Origin: Clytia hemisphaerica
Lineage: Eukaryota > Cnidaria > Hydrozoa > Leptothecata > Clytiidae
Assembly (NCBI GenBank): GCA_902728285.1
Contig: CACVBU010000865.1
Location: 4,493,015 to 4,557,014 of the forward strand
Direction of reading: 5' to 3'
Length of the DNA stretch: 64,000 nucleotides
The notes beneath the pieces were generated by a model that was not told the DNA's origin, ran no database searches, and was given only the letters and a program-made list of their open reading frames with translations. A program made the position numbers and the translations under genes. Shown piece after piece: positions 11,293-24,000 of this stretch; position 1 is the stretch's first letter; each line of letters starts with the position of its first letter.

Positions 11293-11564
11293 TTGTCTGT
11301 ACACAGTATCTACGGCTTATTTCAAAATTCATTGCCGTAGTGTACGAAGCGATAAACGTTTTCCAAATACACTCTGGTACATAGTATATACCGAGTCACA
11401 CTTAGGTACGGTTTAAGATTTCGACGTACTAGGAGCTGGCTTCAGAACTCTCAAATAAATGGTCACCACTCCGCTTTGAACTCTCCTTCATAATAACACG
11501 GAAATCTTACATACTGCGTGTTTCTAACTTTACATGGCAATTTTCAGGATGATCTTCATATTAA

Positions 11565-12251
11565 GGGCTCTGACCATAGTCCAAAAATTGATTTTGGTAT
11601 TTGAACATAAAAGTTATATTTCAGGTTAACACTTTTAACAAAGAATTACCTTTATAAATTGCTTTTTAATCGAATCCTTTAAGAGTAATTAAGAATTTAA
11701 TTGCAAAAATGATGTTATGAACTTTAAAAAGATGTTAATAATATGTTGCATCACCCTCTTTTACAAAAATTGCTTAGTTTTAATTAGTAATTAACTTTTT
11801 TGTTTCAAAATTTCTTTACACTGTCCGCAAAGAATTGAACTATTTTAAATTTTGCGGAAAATTTTTCTAAAAAGATGTGTCAAAAGTTAATAAGACTGTT
11901 TTTTTAAGCAAAATCCAGATGAAAAACTGATGAAAAACCACTATTTTGAAGATTTCGAGACAAAGAAGCATTTACAAAAATTTTCCGCAAAAATTTTTAT
12001 TGTTCGGTAAAAGATACACCATCTACTGCAAAAAAAATTTCAAAATTGCTCTTCAAAGTTGAAATACTCTTCCTCGCAAAAGTCTTCATTTTCTTCTTCA
12101 TCAAATTTTTTCAATGCAATTTTTGAATTTTCAGATTCAGGAATAGTTTGTCTAACAAAAAATGTATAACATGCCATAGTTTTGTTGGTTACATCAGTTA
12201 GAAAACATTTTAAACACGGCAATTATGAAAAATTCACTATGGTCAGAGCCC
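11565..12251. mobile_element. TTAA-flanked inverted-repeat element, 687 bp
   Basis: The 16-bp ends GGGCTCTGACCATAGT and ACTATGGTCAGAGCCC are exact complements and lie inside TTAA on both sides (11561-11564, 12252-12255). A TTAA flank fits piggyBac. Because TTAA contains both TTA and TAA, a 3-bp PIF/Harbinger duplication is equally possible, and the GGGCT terminus favours the latter. The interior is AT-rich. One short acidic open frame on the minus strand (12040-12222) shows no transposase motif. Confidence 0.8.
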
Positions 12252-12255
12252 TTAA

Positions 12256-14600
12256 TTCAACATATTAAGTTATCTGATATTCCGATGGCGTATTGGCGGC
12301 CGCCCACGCTGAAGCTCTAAAGGAGCGGACCAATATACCATCGGAGAGGTTTAGTAGTGGCCCTTTGATGTGCCGACAACAGTCGGGTTCAATGGCTATA
12401 TCTTCGCTTGGTCAAGAATTTTGTTCGTCCCGACTGAACAAAATTTAGCATGAAAATGTCTGCTGCGCCGACCGTCAAAAACTAATTTTATTTACAGGTT
12501 TGGCCCTTCAATGACAAAGCAAATTTCGATTCAAGAGGGGCACGTAGTGAAGAACTTTTGTTAGATTTTGGTTGTTTTTGGTTTGTTTTGGTGGATTTTT
12601 TTTATTATTGTTCACTCTCCTTCCCTCATTAAATGATTTTTCGAAGCATTTTTATTGCATTTTTTATCGAAAATCACTCATCCAATTCCCAAAAGAGACT
12701 TAAAACTTTCCTGTGAGAGTCAGATTCTTCCACTTAATTGCTAATTATAAGTCGTTATGACGTTTCAAGCTGTGAGAAAGATGCAAAAGACGTGTCGTGT
12801 ATAAGAAATTTAATGTTGACACCGGAAATTTTCAAACTTCAACCTCAAAAAAAAACACTTTGCCACCACGTGCTTCCAAAGGATTTTCATACCACAGTGG
12901 AGCCAAGACACTCAAGTCTTATGTATGTTAATTTAGTCTCTTCTGGGGACAGTCTTGGAAAGATATTTCCAATTGAAAATTTCGTGTCACTATAAGCATT
13001 TTGCGTGAATTTCTTGTCTAATGATGTTTTTCTCACATTACATTTCACAAATGTATCCAGCTCGGAATGCTAGCCTTACTTTCAAACTTTTTTTCTGCAA
13101 ATGTACAAAAATAAAGAGCTAGAGAACTTTTTAAAAATAAGACTGATAAACATTTTTAAAAATTAGACATCTTCGAGCCGCCATGACAGTTGTCCTTTGC
13201 GGACAAAGCTAGAACATCAATTGTTTTCTGAAACAATGAAAATACAATGATCGCTCTCCATCGTTTTATGAGTCGTTTATCCAGTGTATAATAAATCTTT
13301 GGTTTCATGTTGGTATAATCTTGTGCGGTCCTATATCAAAACGACTGTTGACCGCCAGACAACTGAACACAACCGACTGACCGACAACAGTCAAAGTCAG
13401 TCAAAGTCTCTAGCAGCAGTACAAATATGTGTACAAAACAGATAATTTTGTCTTCAGAAAGATCTACAGACTTCTGTATAGGTAGTTTGTATCTTACTAA
13501 CGATTAACCTCACTTTTTTTGTGTACCAACAGAACAGCCCAATTTTGTAATTTTACAGAGCACATTGAAAATTCACTTTTGAGGTCCTGAAAACTATGAA
13601 GGTTAGTGTAATATTTATCGAGTATGTCTAGGTAAGTAGGAAAAAGCAATAAATTCATGTTTTAAGTTGTATTTTCATGTAAATGAAGCTAAATTAGGGA
13701 CTGTTTATGTTTGTTTACTAGTACATGAATATGATTCCGAACCATATCGAATGTGGTGCTAATATCGAATATGGTGCTAGCCTAGAGAATATAACAAATT
13801 GTTATTATTTTCTGCTTAGCACTCGCATCCGACAGGAATTAGATGCTAACTTGTTATGTTGATCGTTTCCAAGCTCCTCACAAAATGTTTAAACGCGGTC
13901 AAGTCAAATCCCGTAATGCAAACCTTCCAGATGTTAAAATATGCCCGACCTTTAGAGCAAAGCGTGTCGTAGCATATTTCCACATCTGGTACCAGATAAC
14001 ATATTAAGTCGTTTTAACATTTTCTGAGCGGCCGATATCATCGATGATTTTCACTGGATCTATGTATGGAGGAAGGACACCGTCATCTCCAAATAAAATA
14101 GATAAAAATACCTGTAGCTGCATAGTATTTCGATTTCTTTCCCAGCAACCACGTGGTTCGTCACTATGCAACCAGGCCGCTTTGAGCCGACCATATAGGA
14201 AGGCTGATATTTAAGCTATAACCACCTCGTACGGAGAGATATTGATTACCTATATATTGAAACCTAACAAAAGTCAAAGCTGGCATGCCTTGAGCAATTA
14301 TTTTACCAACTCTTTATGGTTTAGGCTCCGCCTGGGGAGGCAGCAACTTTAGGCAAAGTAGGCTAAGGGTATGTTTGAACGGTAAAAGTGTCAGAGCAGG
14401 GATTGCAAAGCACTCTCTGAAACGTAGACTAGCAAACTAGTCTGTTAATTAATCATGTCAGAGGGCGGGCGTTTGCAAGAATAGGCTTACCTAACTCCTA
14501 TGGTCACTTTTCCCGCGGGATATGGCAAGAATTTTAGAAATCAGGGTGTTAGGTATTGTTTGGGGATGTAAACTCCATGGTTTGAGACACACACACAATC
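12256..14600. other. no gene seen; two small hairpins
   Basis: Two hairpins stand out. At 12283-12353 CCGATGGCGTATTGG pairs with CCAATATACCATCGG, and at 13928-13988 CAGATGTTAAAATATGC pairs with GCATATTTCCACATCTG. Otherwise this is AT-rich intergenic DNA downstream of the minus-strand hnRNP H gene. No exon could be supported. Confidence 0.4.
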
Positions 14601-14631
14601 TTATAGATTAACAGAAATTTTTAATGTTCAG

Positions 14632-14637
14632 TTTATT
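14632..14637 (-). terminator. polyadenylation signal candidate for the hnRNP H gene
   Basis: AATAAA on the minus strand, about 460 bp past the stop codon of the hnRNP H gene. This would give an ordinary 3' UTR. Other matches nearby are possible. Confidence 0.4.
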
Positions 14638-15099
14638 TTTTGATCATTTTTGTAAAATACACTAGAAGAAAAATACAAATACAACTCCTAAGTGTAACAA
14701 ATTAAAAAATAAAAGCTCTTCAGAAGGGAAAACGATAAAAAAATGAACAAAGTGCACAGTTATTCCACCTGCTTGCAAGGCGTTGTTATTCCAGCTAATA
14801 TAAATGGCTATAAATATGACTCAGTATAATAAGTGAAAAAGCTCCTTTGTCAGAAAAGTTATTTTGCAACACCAGTACGTGCTTCCTCTTGCGACACTGG
14901 ATTAAAAATCTTTCGAAAAACAAAAATATTTACACAAGAAAATCCGTTTGGAAGTTGTAAAAACAGGGCGTTGTACAGGGCGACTCTCGTAGTTTACGAT
15001 TTGTTATTCAACCAATCATCAGTTAGCTTATGTTCTGAGACAAGGATTAATCGCAAAATAAATCACCCACCAAAAACTTCGCATTTTTTTCGTAGTTAC

Positions 15100-18000
15100 T
15101 TAACGCATACTTCCGTAATAGTTATTTCCGGTACCACCGCTTTGTTGGACAGCCGGGTACGACATATTATTTATAGCACCACCACTGGGTTGGTTGTAGC
15201 CACCAGTTCCGTATCCTTGATTGCCCGCATTGTATCCTTGGTTGTTCGGTTGGCCACCATATCCACCGGAATTCTGTTGAGAGTTATTGTAGCCACCACC
15301 ATATTGATTATAACTGTTTTGCGAGTAATTTTGTTGGGGCGCTCCACCACTGCTCATGAGACTTGGTGGGCGGTTGTTAGAACCCATCAAAGGTGCCACA
15401 TCTAGAATTGAAAAAAAAGAAGATAAATTGTAGAGGATGTTTCTTCTTCCCAACAATTCCATCTAAAGCACATATCACAGCACACAGGTTAGAACGTTAA
15501 AAATTTTGAAACCTTAAAGGGGAACTAAACATTTTTTTTGAAAATACCTAAATCACATCACATACTTCCAAGGAATGACCTCTGAAAATATTTTTCTCTA
15601 AAAACTTCTCTATCAAAAGATATAGCTCTTTATGTTTACAGAAAATCTAATCTTTTTAAAGCAATGCGTATTTTGTTAGGGGAATAGGTCGAGCCATCTG
15701 TTTGACGTAAATACGTTCAGAAAGTAATTGGAAAAGCTCTTACTTTTAGTTGATAGAGAACCTTTAACTTTTTAGTGTAGCCATAACTTTTTATCCACAA
15801 ATGGTTTAACCAAGAGACAGAATTCACGAAAAAGCCATTTTTGAGTGGAGTAAAACTATGTTTGAACTTTCGAAAACAAGTGAGTGAAAATGATTTTAGA
15901 GTCGATTGAAAAAATTGAACTTTTTATTGGAATAAGCTGAAAACCCCAAATTTAGTTTACGTAAAACTGAATCCTTCCTGAAATCAAAAATGATTTTACT
16001 ATCTTCCTATTATTTCTTGTTCACGAAATATCAAGCTTTAAAGTTGATGAACATACAGAAAATTCATAGAAAATATGAACGATATGACGTCACAAACATG
16101 TGTAAAGTGGGGGTTCATTTTAGTGTCCACTCCGGAAAGTTTGCAACGGATCGGTACGGTTCGGTTCAACTTTCCGTTCCGTACCGATCCGTACCGATCC
16201 GTTTGTTGAAATCCACTCAAAAAAGAGATGAACGGTTTTCAACTTAATGTTTTCTATAATGAGTGGTGTAAGTAATAACAGTTAGTTGATGGCGAGTAAG
16301 GAAGAAGGATGATTGTAAAATGAAGAAAAGTAAAAAACTTTTGCTGCTAGCATTGCTATTAAAAAAGAAACGTGATCATCAAAAAAAACTAAAACAGACA
16401 TTAAAAATAAGACAACACAGGTTTTGGGTGAGGAGGATTTTTGCCGAAAGATCCTGGAAAGGAGAATTTCAGGTACTTGTTCAACAGTTAAAATCCCATG
16501 ATCATGAGTTATTTTACAAACAATTTCGGATGTCCCCAGAAAGATTTGATGAATTACTGAAACTGGTTGGACCGTTTCTGTTAAAATCTTCAAAGAGAAG
16601 AAATGTAATTTGCCCAGCAGAACGGTTATGTATCACGCTTCGTTTTTTGTGCAGTGGGGACAGCGCAGTTACTATATCATGTAGCTACAGAGTGGGCCTT
16701 TCAACCGTTCACAAGATTGTATACGAAACATGTCGTGTTATATGGAAGGTTCTCTTAGATCAAGGCGTTATCAAAGCTCCTAAAACGTCAGAAGAATGGA
16801 TCAAAATTGCAAATGGTTTTGATGCCATGTGGAACTTTCCTAACTGCATAGGAGCTATTGATGGCAAGCATGTCGTAATTCAAGCTCCTCCAAGATCAGG
16901 GTCATCCTACTTCAACTACAAAAAGACTCATAGCATTGTTTTAATGGCAATTTGCAGTTTCGATTATAGGTTCACTCTTGTTGATATTGGTGACAGTGGA
17001 AGAGAGAGTGATGGTAGTGTATTTGCTGCAAGTAACATTGGAAGCGCCCTTTCTTCTAACGTTTTGGATATTCCAAAAGACTGTCAATTGCCAGGGAGTG
17101 AAAAAAAATTTCCACATGTCATTGTAGGAGATGAAGCATTTCCCCTCAAACATTATTTGATAAAGCCTTATGCTCGCAATGTTCTAGATGACGAAAAGAG
17201 AATATTTAACTACCGACTTTCAAGAGCAAGAAGGGTAATCGAAAATGCCTTTGGAATCATGGCTTCCCGTTTTCGAATTTTCCATAGACCCATGATGTGT
17301 AGACCACATAGGGTTAAGGACATTACCAAGGCAGCAGTAGCACTGCATAATTTCTTGATTGATGATAATGGCTATTGCTTTAAGAATTTAATTGATTCAG
17401 ACAATAGGCCCGGAGACTGGAGAAAAGAAGCAGGCGAATTTCGTGGACTGCTAAATATAACTCAGCTTGGTTCGAATAACTCATCACATGATGCGAAAAA
17501 TGTTCGAGATGATTTCAAGGATTACTTTATGTCTGAAAAAGGAGCTCTTTCTTGGCAATCAGATCGTATTCATAGAAATTTAGATTATTTTGATAAAGAG
17601 TATTTATCTCGACCATATTAAAAACATACCTTTTTAGTGTTTTACTAACTTTGTTTTCAGATTTTGAAAAAATATATACTACTTTGAGAAAAATATAAAC
17701 CTTACAGCCTTAAAAATATATATGATCTTTTGAGAAAAATATCAAAACCCATGTAAATCTGTCTTTCATTCTTCATATTCTATTTCAAAAAGGGTTTGCT
17801 GAATTTTTAATTTCGCAAGAGCATTTTTTCTTGGAGGCAAAGCCTTCAATGTGTCAACGAGACTCATACAGAACCAATGATTTCCGTCCCTTTCTTTCAG
17901 TTCATCATCATCGTCATCTTTTTTTAATGATTTCATAGTCTCCAGGATGGTTAGATCAATAGGACTGACTTTTTCAAGGGATTCTGCTGCTTGGGGGTGA

Positions 18001-21000
18001 TTTCGTTTTCTTGATTTCTTGTTGCTGGGTAATGGTTTTACAGGTGTGACATCCGCTAATGCGTTTTCGTTATCAGTTTCAACTGAAGCTTCATTCTCCT
18101 TATTTTCGTTTGAAATCATCAGGTTGCTATCAGTCTGTTTATTCAAAAGAGTGTCTTTCAAGAATTGCAACTCATTGAAGAAATTGCATGTGGCAAATTT
18201 CTTTTTTCCTCGACTACCAGACTTTCCTTCTCCTTGAAGCGCTCTTTTCTTCAGGCATTTTCGGAAGTTCTCTCTGAGTCTTGTCCACGTATTTTTCACT
18301 TCATCGACTGAAAAAAATATATAAAATTCATCTATTGAATATGCTCGGAAATATTTCATATATCACAACACCTTGGCTTTTCTAAGATAAGACGAATATG
18401 ACTGGAATAAGAATGGAGGACTCGAATCTTATAGTTTTTATAAAAATAATCTAGAAAAACAAAAAACTTACTGTTTGCGTTTAGACTTTTTGCTAAATCT
18501 TTCCACGTTTGCTCCCTACAGTTTAGATCCTTGTATGATCGAAGGTCTGTTTTCCAAACGCTTGGATAATCCTGCATGATATCAACGATACGGGATGCCA
18601 GACTTGTGTTTGTTGTCTGATCGAATACCTCGCTTGGTGCAGGGGAGGCGAGTGACTCAGCAAAGTCTTCTTCTTCTTCATCATTATCACTGGACGATTG
18701 ATCTCCCTCGTGATCTCCTTCATTAGCATCTGCAGGGGTAGTGATATTTTCGACGAGGAAATTCGTTGATCTTGTTGTATTAACCGGAGTTGAAGTTAAG
18801 TTGGATTGTGGGTTCGGTTGTTGATAGTGCTGATAGGGATAGTACAGCTGGTTGAAATGTTGCTCTTGGCGAAACTGTTGTTGCCATTCTCTAAAGTTAT
18901 TTCTGCTCTGGGGTGATGGTAGATTAAGTTGGCTGCTTTCCCCAAGTCCTTTATATTGGTCCTGGCTAATATTTCTTCCATCCATTACGACTTCACTTTG
19001 CTTTCACGCACTACATACACACAGCTTTCTTATGATAAAGTTTTTGAAAAACAAGTAAAATAAAAAGATTTTCTTTCGTAGTGTTTTTTATCTCTTTAAA
19101 TTTTTGTTTATGCCCTTTTAAATCTTGTTTGCTCTTCTTGTACATATTTTTCTAGTCATGTGACCTATTTTGAAACATTTGATTGGTTGAAAAGATTTCG
19201 ATCCGTTTTGGATCGAAACGGATCGCAAAAAAAGTTGAAAAAATCCAACTTTTTTTTCGATCCGTTTTGATCCAATCACGTGAACAATCGAACCGTTCAC
19301 GTGAAACAAACATGTGGCAAATGGGTTGAAGATAATCCCCAGAACAATAGAAACCGTTCCGAACCGTACCGATCCGTTGCAAACTTTCCGGAGTGGACAC
19401 AAGGCTTAAAGAAGGTTTTATACAAAATAGGAAAGACATTGAGAGTGGAAATTATATTTTTTCGAAGTTATACTGTGTTGTGTAGTTCTTGGAGACAAAA
19501 AAAGCATGACCTCAAAAAATGTTTAGTTCCCCTTTAATTCTAAACTTTTAACCTGGAAATGTTCCTTCAGTTAACTCTTTAATTCGAACCTCGAATTTAT
19601 CTATAAATTTAACTTAATATTGATCCCCGCAGCTGGGAAGTCGTGTAAAATCTGCAACACAGCACCACAGCACGGTAAATTTTGATTCAGCCCACTTTAA
19701 GTAAGTGGTCGGAATAAGCCCTATACTAGACGTCACCCGTGTTTTTTCTACACAATTAACGTCTATTCCACTTTACGTGGAGCCCGGGTTTTCAGGTTCA
19801 AAACATTCGATTTTTGACGTCACTTTAAAGACGTCAGCTCTTGCAGTAGGGAAAATCGAATTTGCGTCAGAACACTTGAAAGGCTTCTTTTTTCAGAAGA
19901 TCGTCAAAGTGGAACCAACCAATGAACGATATGGAAAATCCCGGTTTTTGGTGAGGTGCTCGCTATAGAGGAGCACGTACTTGGAGAATAAGCTTTGCCG
20001 TGTGCTGGTTTGTGTACTTTAACCAGATAAATTTTCTGGTAGATCTAATTTCGCTGATTTGGGTATCATCCGCGAAATTTTCAATTTTCCAATTTGCCAT
20101 TTCTACCCCGATCCGCGAAATTAAGTCCCCGCAAAACATCCAGAAACGACCGTTATCCGTAAGTCTTAAAATTTCGCGGATGAGCTCAACCGCGAAATTT
20201 ATCCCATTAACCCATTAAAGTACCTACCTATTCGCCATTTCGTATAACAAGTCTAGTTTTAGTACCGTAAGTATTTTGTTAAAAAATCGGTAAAAACGAA
20301 AAAGCACAGCAAATGAAAACTTACCATTACCACCACTCATGTCATTGTTAGACCATCCGCCACCGGAACCTCCCATTGGACTTGATTGCAAAAACAACTC
20401 GATGTATCGATGTCCTGAAAGAGAAAAAAACAAAAATATACGAAAATATGAATATCACTGGATTGATAAACTCAAACTTCTTTAGTGAAAATGTGTGTAT
20501 TCAGCATCTCAACATTTATATATTTCCTTGCTGTGATGCTTTTATTATATATTAAAAACCTTGGGCCGACCCTTAAAAAATTTTTCGTTTCCGGTCCACC
20601 GGGTGACGAAAAAAAGAATTACAACTTACATTCTTTAAAACAAAATAAATCCTATACAAGAGAATGTTTTTGATGAAATGCATTACTAAGAGCCAGAAAA
20701 AACTAAGAAGTTTTTACAAGGGAAATTTATTAAAATTCTCGATAACCCCTAGAAAATGAAGGAAGATTGTCGACTGCCAAAAATAGCTTAGCTAAAAATA
20801 GCTCAGCAAAAAAAAACACCATTTAATGCCCACACCTCACGAAAGTTAGTTCCCTAAATACTCACCAATATTTTGTTTATCTTTTTGCATTGCTGCTTCT
20901 GCATCAGCGTGTGTGGAAAAGTCGACATCACATTCACCCTTCGCACGTCCCGAGACTTGATCGTATAGGATTCGAATATCAACAGGGTTGAGTGGGGCGA

Positions 21001-24000
21001 AAAAGTTGTTAACATCTTTGGTCGTTGCTTCGAACGGCAGACCGCGCAAATGTACACAGTGACCTGCGGAAGTAATTTAACAGAAAATTAATAAATAATT
21101 CGGTCACGCAGACGAAAAAACAAATTTTGTTGAACAGAAATTGGTATCTCAATAAAAGAAAAATTCTGAAATTGAAAATGACAGAGGAAGGTCGATACTA
21201 AAACCATACGAATACTAAAAAGGTTTCTTTCTCAAAATTTTGTCAGCATAAGACCTTTTTGGAATTGAAGTACCCTACAGTACTTAAGAATTATAGTTTT
21301 CTGGGTATACCACCACGTCACTAAACGACACGACGTTTGAGATGTTAGTACCGAACCCCTTGAAAATAATTCTATAGATTTATTTTGACGTTACAGCGTT
21401 ATTATATTCGCATGCTAAGATCACTGTCTAGCAGGTAAAATACTGCTTTTAACTTTCCAGTCAGTTCAATGCAAAATCTCGTATTACCATATTTGGAAGA
21501 AACCATTGCGTATATATAAATGTTCTACATCACATATAATGCGCATGCGTAAATTAAAACCACAAGTGATTATTACACGCGATGATATACCACGAAATGA
21601 AGACTAAAGGGTGGTCACTCTTAACGAATATCGATGTTTTTATAAGAAACATTTTTTATAAGAATATAGATCATCCCAGATAGGGTTAGGGTTGGAGCCC
21701 GAAACAATAGCATAATTATACTAATTATGCTATTAATGATGTAATCTTTACTATACGAGATTTTTCATTGACCGCCCTCTTCTGTTAAAAATTTGGGGTT
21801 TTACAGTTATTTGAGCAAAAAGACATACCTGTTTTGCTAGCTGTTTGTGGCATATTGCTGCTTGGTCCGCCTTGAAAGAAAACAAAGTCCAGAAAACTCA
21901 AAACCTAACAGTTGCAAACTGATTGGACCTACCCAATGAGAATAAAAAGCTGATCGACAAAATCTTGACAGAATATAGAACGAATTAAAGGGCAATAATC
22001 GGTTGCTCTAGCAACTTCTAAAAAATTGTGCAAAAATAAATCGCATTTGTTGAAAATTAAGCATAGTGTGGAAAGGGGTCTGATCCCCCCTTCTTGGCAT
22101 CCCCCCAATATTTAAAATTGCCTATCCCCCAAGGGTTTTGGGTTAAATTTTTTATGGTAAAAAGGGAAGGGAAACAGTAAAGAAAAATTAAGTCTGGCAA
22201 ATATAATACCACTTTTTAGTGAAAATAAAGAACTTCCTTTCATGCAGACCAAATTTCATAACAGTGCTGGAAAATAATCTACAATATATGTAAGCCCCCC
22301 CTTCTTAAACGATCCCCCTCCTTGCTATCCCCCTTTTTAATGAAAATCTCTGATCCCCCCTTCTTCAAGGTTGCTACCATTAGTATTTTCTTGTGAAAAA
22401 AAAAACAACGATTTAAAAGGAGATATTTCAAACTGAAAATTTCTGAAATTTTTTAATCAAAAATTGGGCTCTGTCACATTTTGGAGTATTGTTACTTTGC
22501 ATCTTTATGTAAAAATTAAAAATTCCAGTTAGGTTTGGGATTGCTTTTCAAACGAATATTTGAATATTTTAAATATAAAAGGAATTTTGAAAGACCCGTT
22601 AGGATTTGTAATATCCCAAAGATTAAATTCGAGAGAAGTTTCATACCTCCCATTGAGCCACCACCCATTCGTCCACCACGACCACCATGATGCATGGGTC
22701 CACTTCGACCTCCACGCATTGGGCGACCGCCGCCACCACCACCTCCTGAATTGAACCCACTTGGTCCAAGATTTGGTGCACCACGTCTTAAAATTAGAAG
22801 ATGAATTTTTAGCATAACATAAAGCATGGAAGAATTTCTATTTCTCTAAATGTATTTATTAATGACATTGTATCATTATTTAAGGTGACCCGAGAACCTG
22901 AGATTTTGCTCATTTATATTTCACACAATTTTAGAGGAGTAAGACTACAATATTTCTTTCTCTTCCCCTAATAATCGCAAAAGAATACACTCTTTCTCTG
23001 TAAGCATAACGTTTATAAGCATACTTAGGGTCAAACTCGGCGAGAAATATAGCATAATGCTAAGCATACCTCTCCAAGAACCCAAAGAAAATCAACAAAA
23101 CGAAGTCTAAACATTTAAATAAGCATAAATTAAGGCTGAAAATGAGATTTTGCTAAGCATACTGAGCCTCGACCAGATTTTCCTGTATTTAGAAAAAAGA
23201 GAGTGTACTTATAACCCTCTATTCAAAACTATTTGAATAGACTTGACTACAGCTATTTCAAAAGACTGGAGTTTCAGTCAAAAATTCTATGTACCTTGGA
23301 AAGTTTGGTCTATCATAAGGTCCTGGCCTCTGGCCCATAAATTTTGGTCCACCACCAAAATTTCTTTGACCAACTACATGTTTGATATCATTCCTGGAAC
23401 TACGGAAGACTTCAATGTATCTAAAGTAAATATTGAAAAACAAAGTTAATAAAAGGTAAGCTTTAACTAAAATTTCAAAGAGTTTCAAAAGTAATAGGAA
23501 TTTTTTCATAACACTAAGAATTTATTATTCACTTGATTACAATATGCAAAGGACTTGAATTGATTGTAAACTTAATTTTGTAACCTCAAAGTGTACTTTT
23601 CATTGAAGCATTTACACATTCCTTTAATATTTGAACAAATTATAGCTACAAAAGCTCATATGATTTTGCCACCCAAAAAGCCATACATGAAGTGTTATTT
23701 AAAGGTCCCTATCCAAAGAAAATAAAAATGTAAGAGACCCATTTCGTAGGACAATGAAAATAAACCAACTAAACCAACCAAAGTAACCGTTCTCGATCAC
23801 AAAGCATGATACGAGAGATGATGACCCCACCTGTGCCCCATTTTTTCTTTATGCTTTTTCAAAGCTTCTTCTACGTCGCTTGATGAGGCAAACTCTATGT
23901 AAGCATCCCCCGAAGCCCGTCCATCCTGATCCATTGTCAAAGTTATCCCATGAGGAATTATCTGCAACCCTTAAAACCAGACCCAAAAGAATAAGAGTGA

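Larger units (their letters stand above)
15518..19533. mobile_element. complete Harbinger DNA transposon, two genes, 4.0 kb
   Basis: The ends AGGGGAACTAAACATTTTTT and the near-exact complement (ending AGTTCCCCT) are flanked by TTAA at 15514-15517 and 19534-19537. The flank can be read as a TTA or TAA duplication, the PIF/Harbinger rule, or as TTAA. Inside are the two proteins autonomous Harbingers need: a DDE transposase on the plus strand and a MADF-type DNA-binding protein on the minus strand, convergently arranged. Neither is broken. A second, inner pair of inverted repeats (16123-16160 and 19365-19400) lies 605 bp and about 130 bp inside the outer ends. The element fills most of the last hnRNP H intron, with the transposase antisense to the host gene. 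It looks intact and possibly recently active. Confidence 0.9.

Noticed and set aside
14833..15405. 190-codon plus-strand open frame
   Set aside because: It is the antisense shadow of the low-complexity last exon of hnRNP H.
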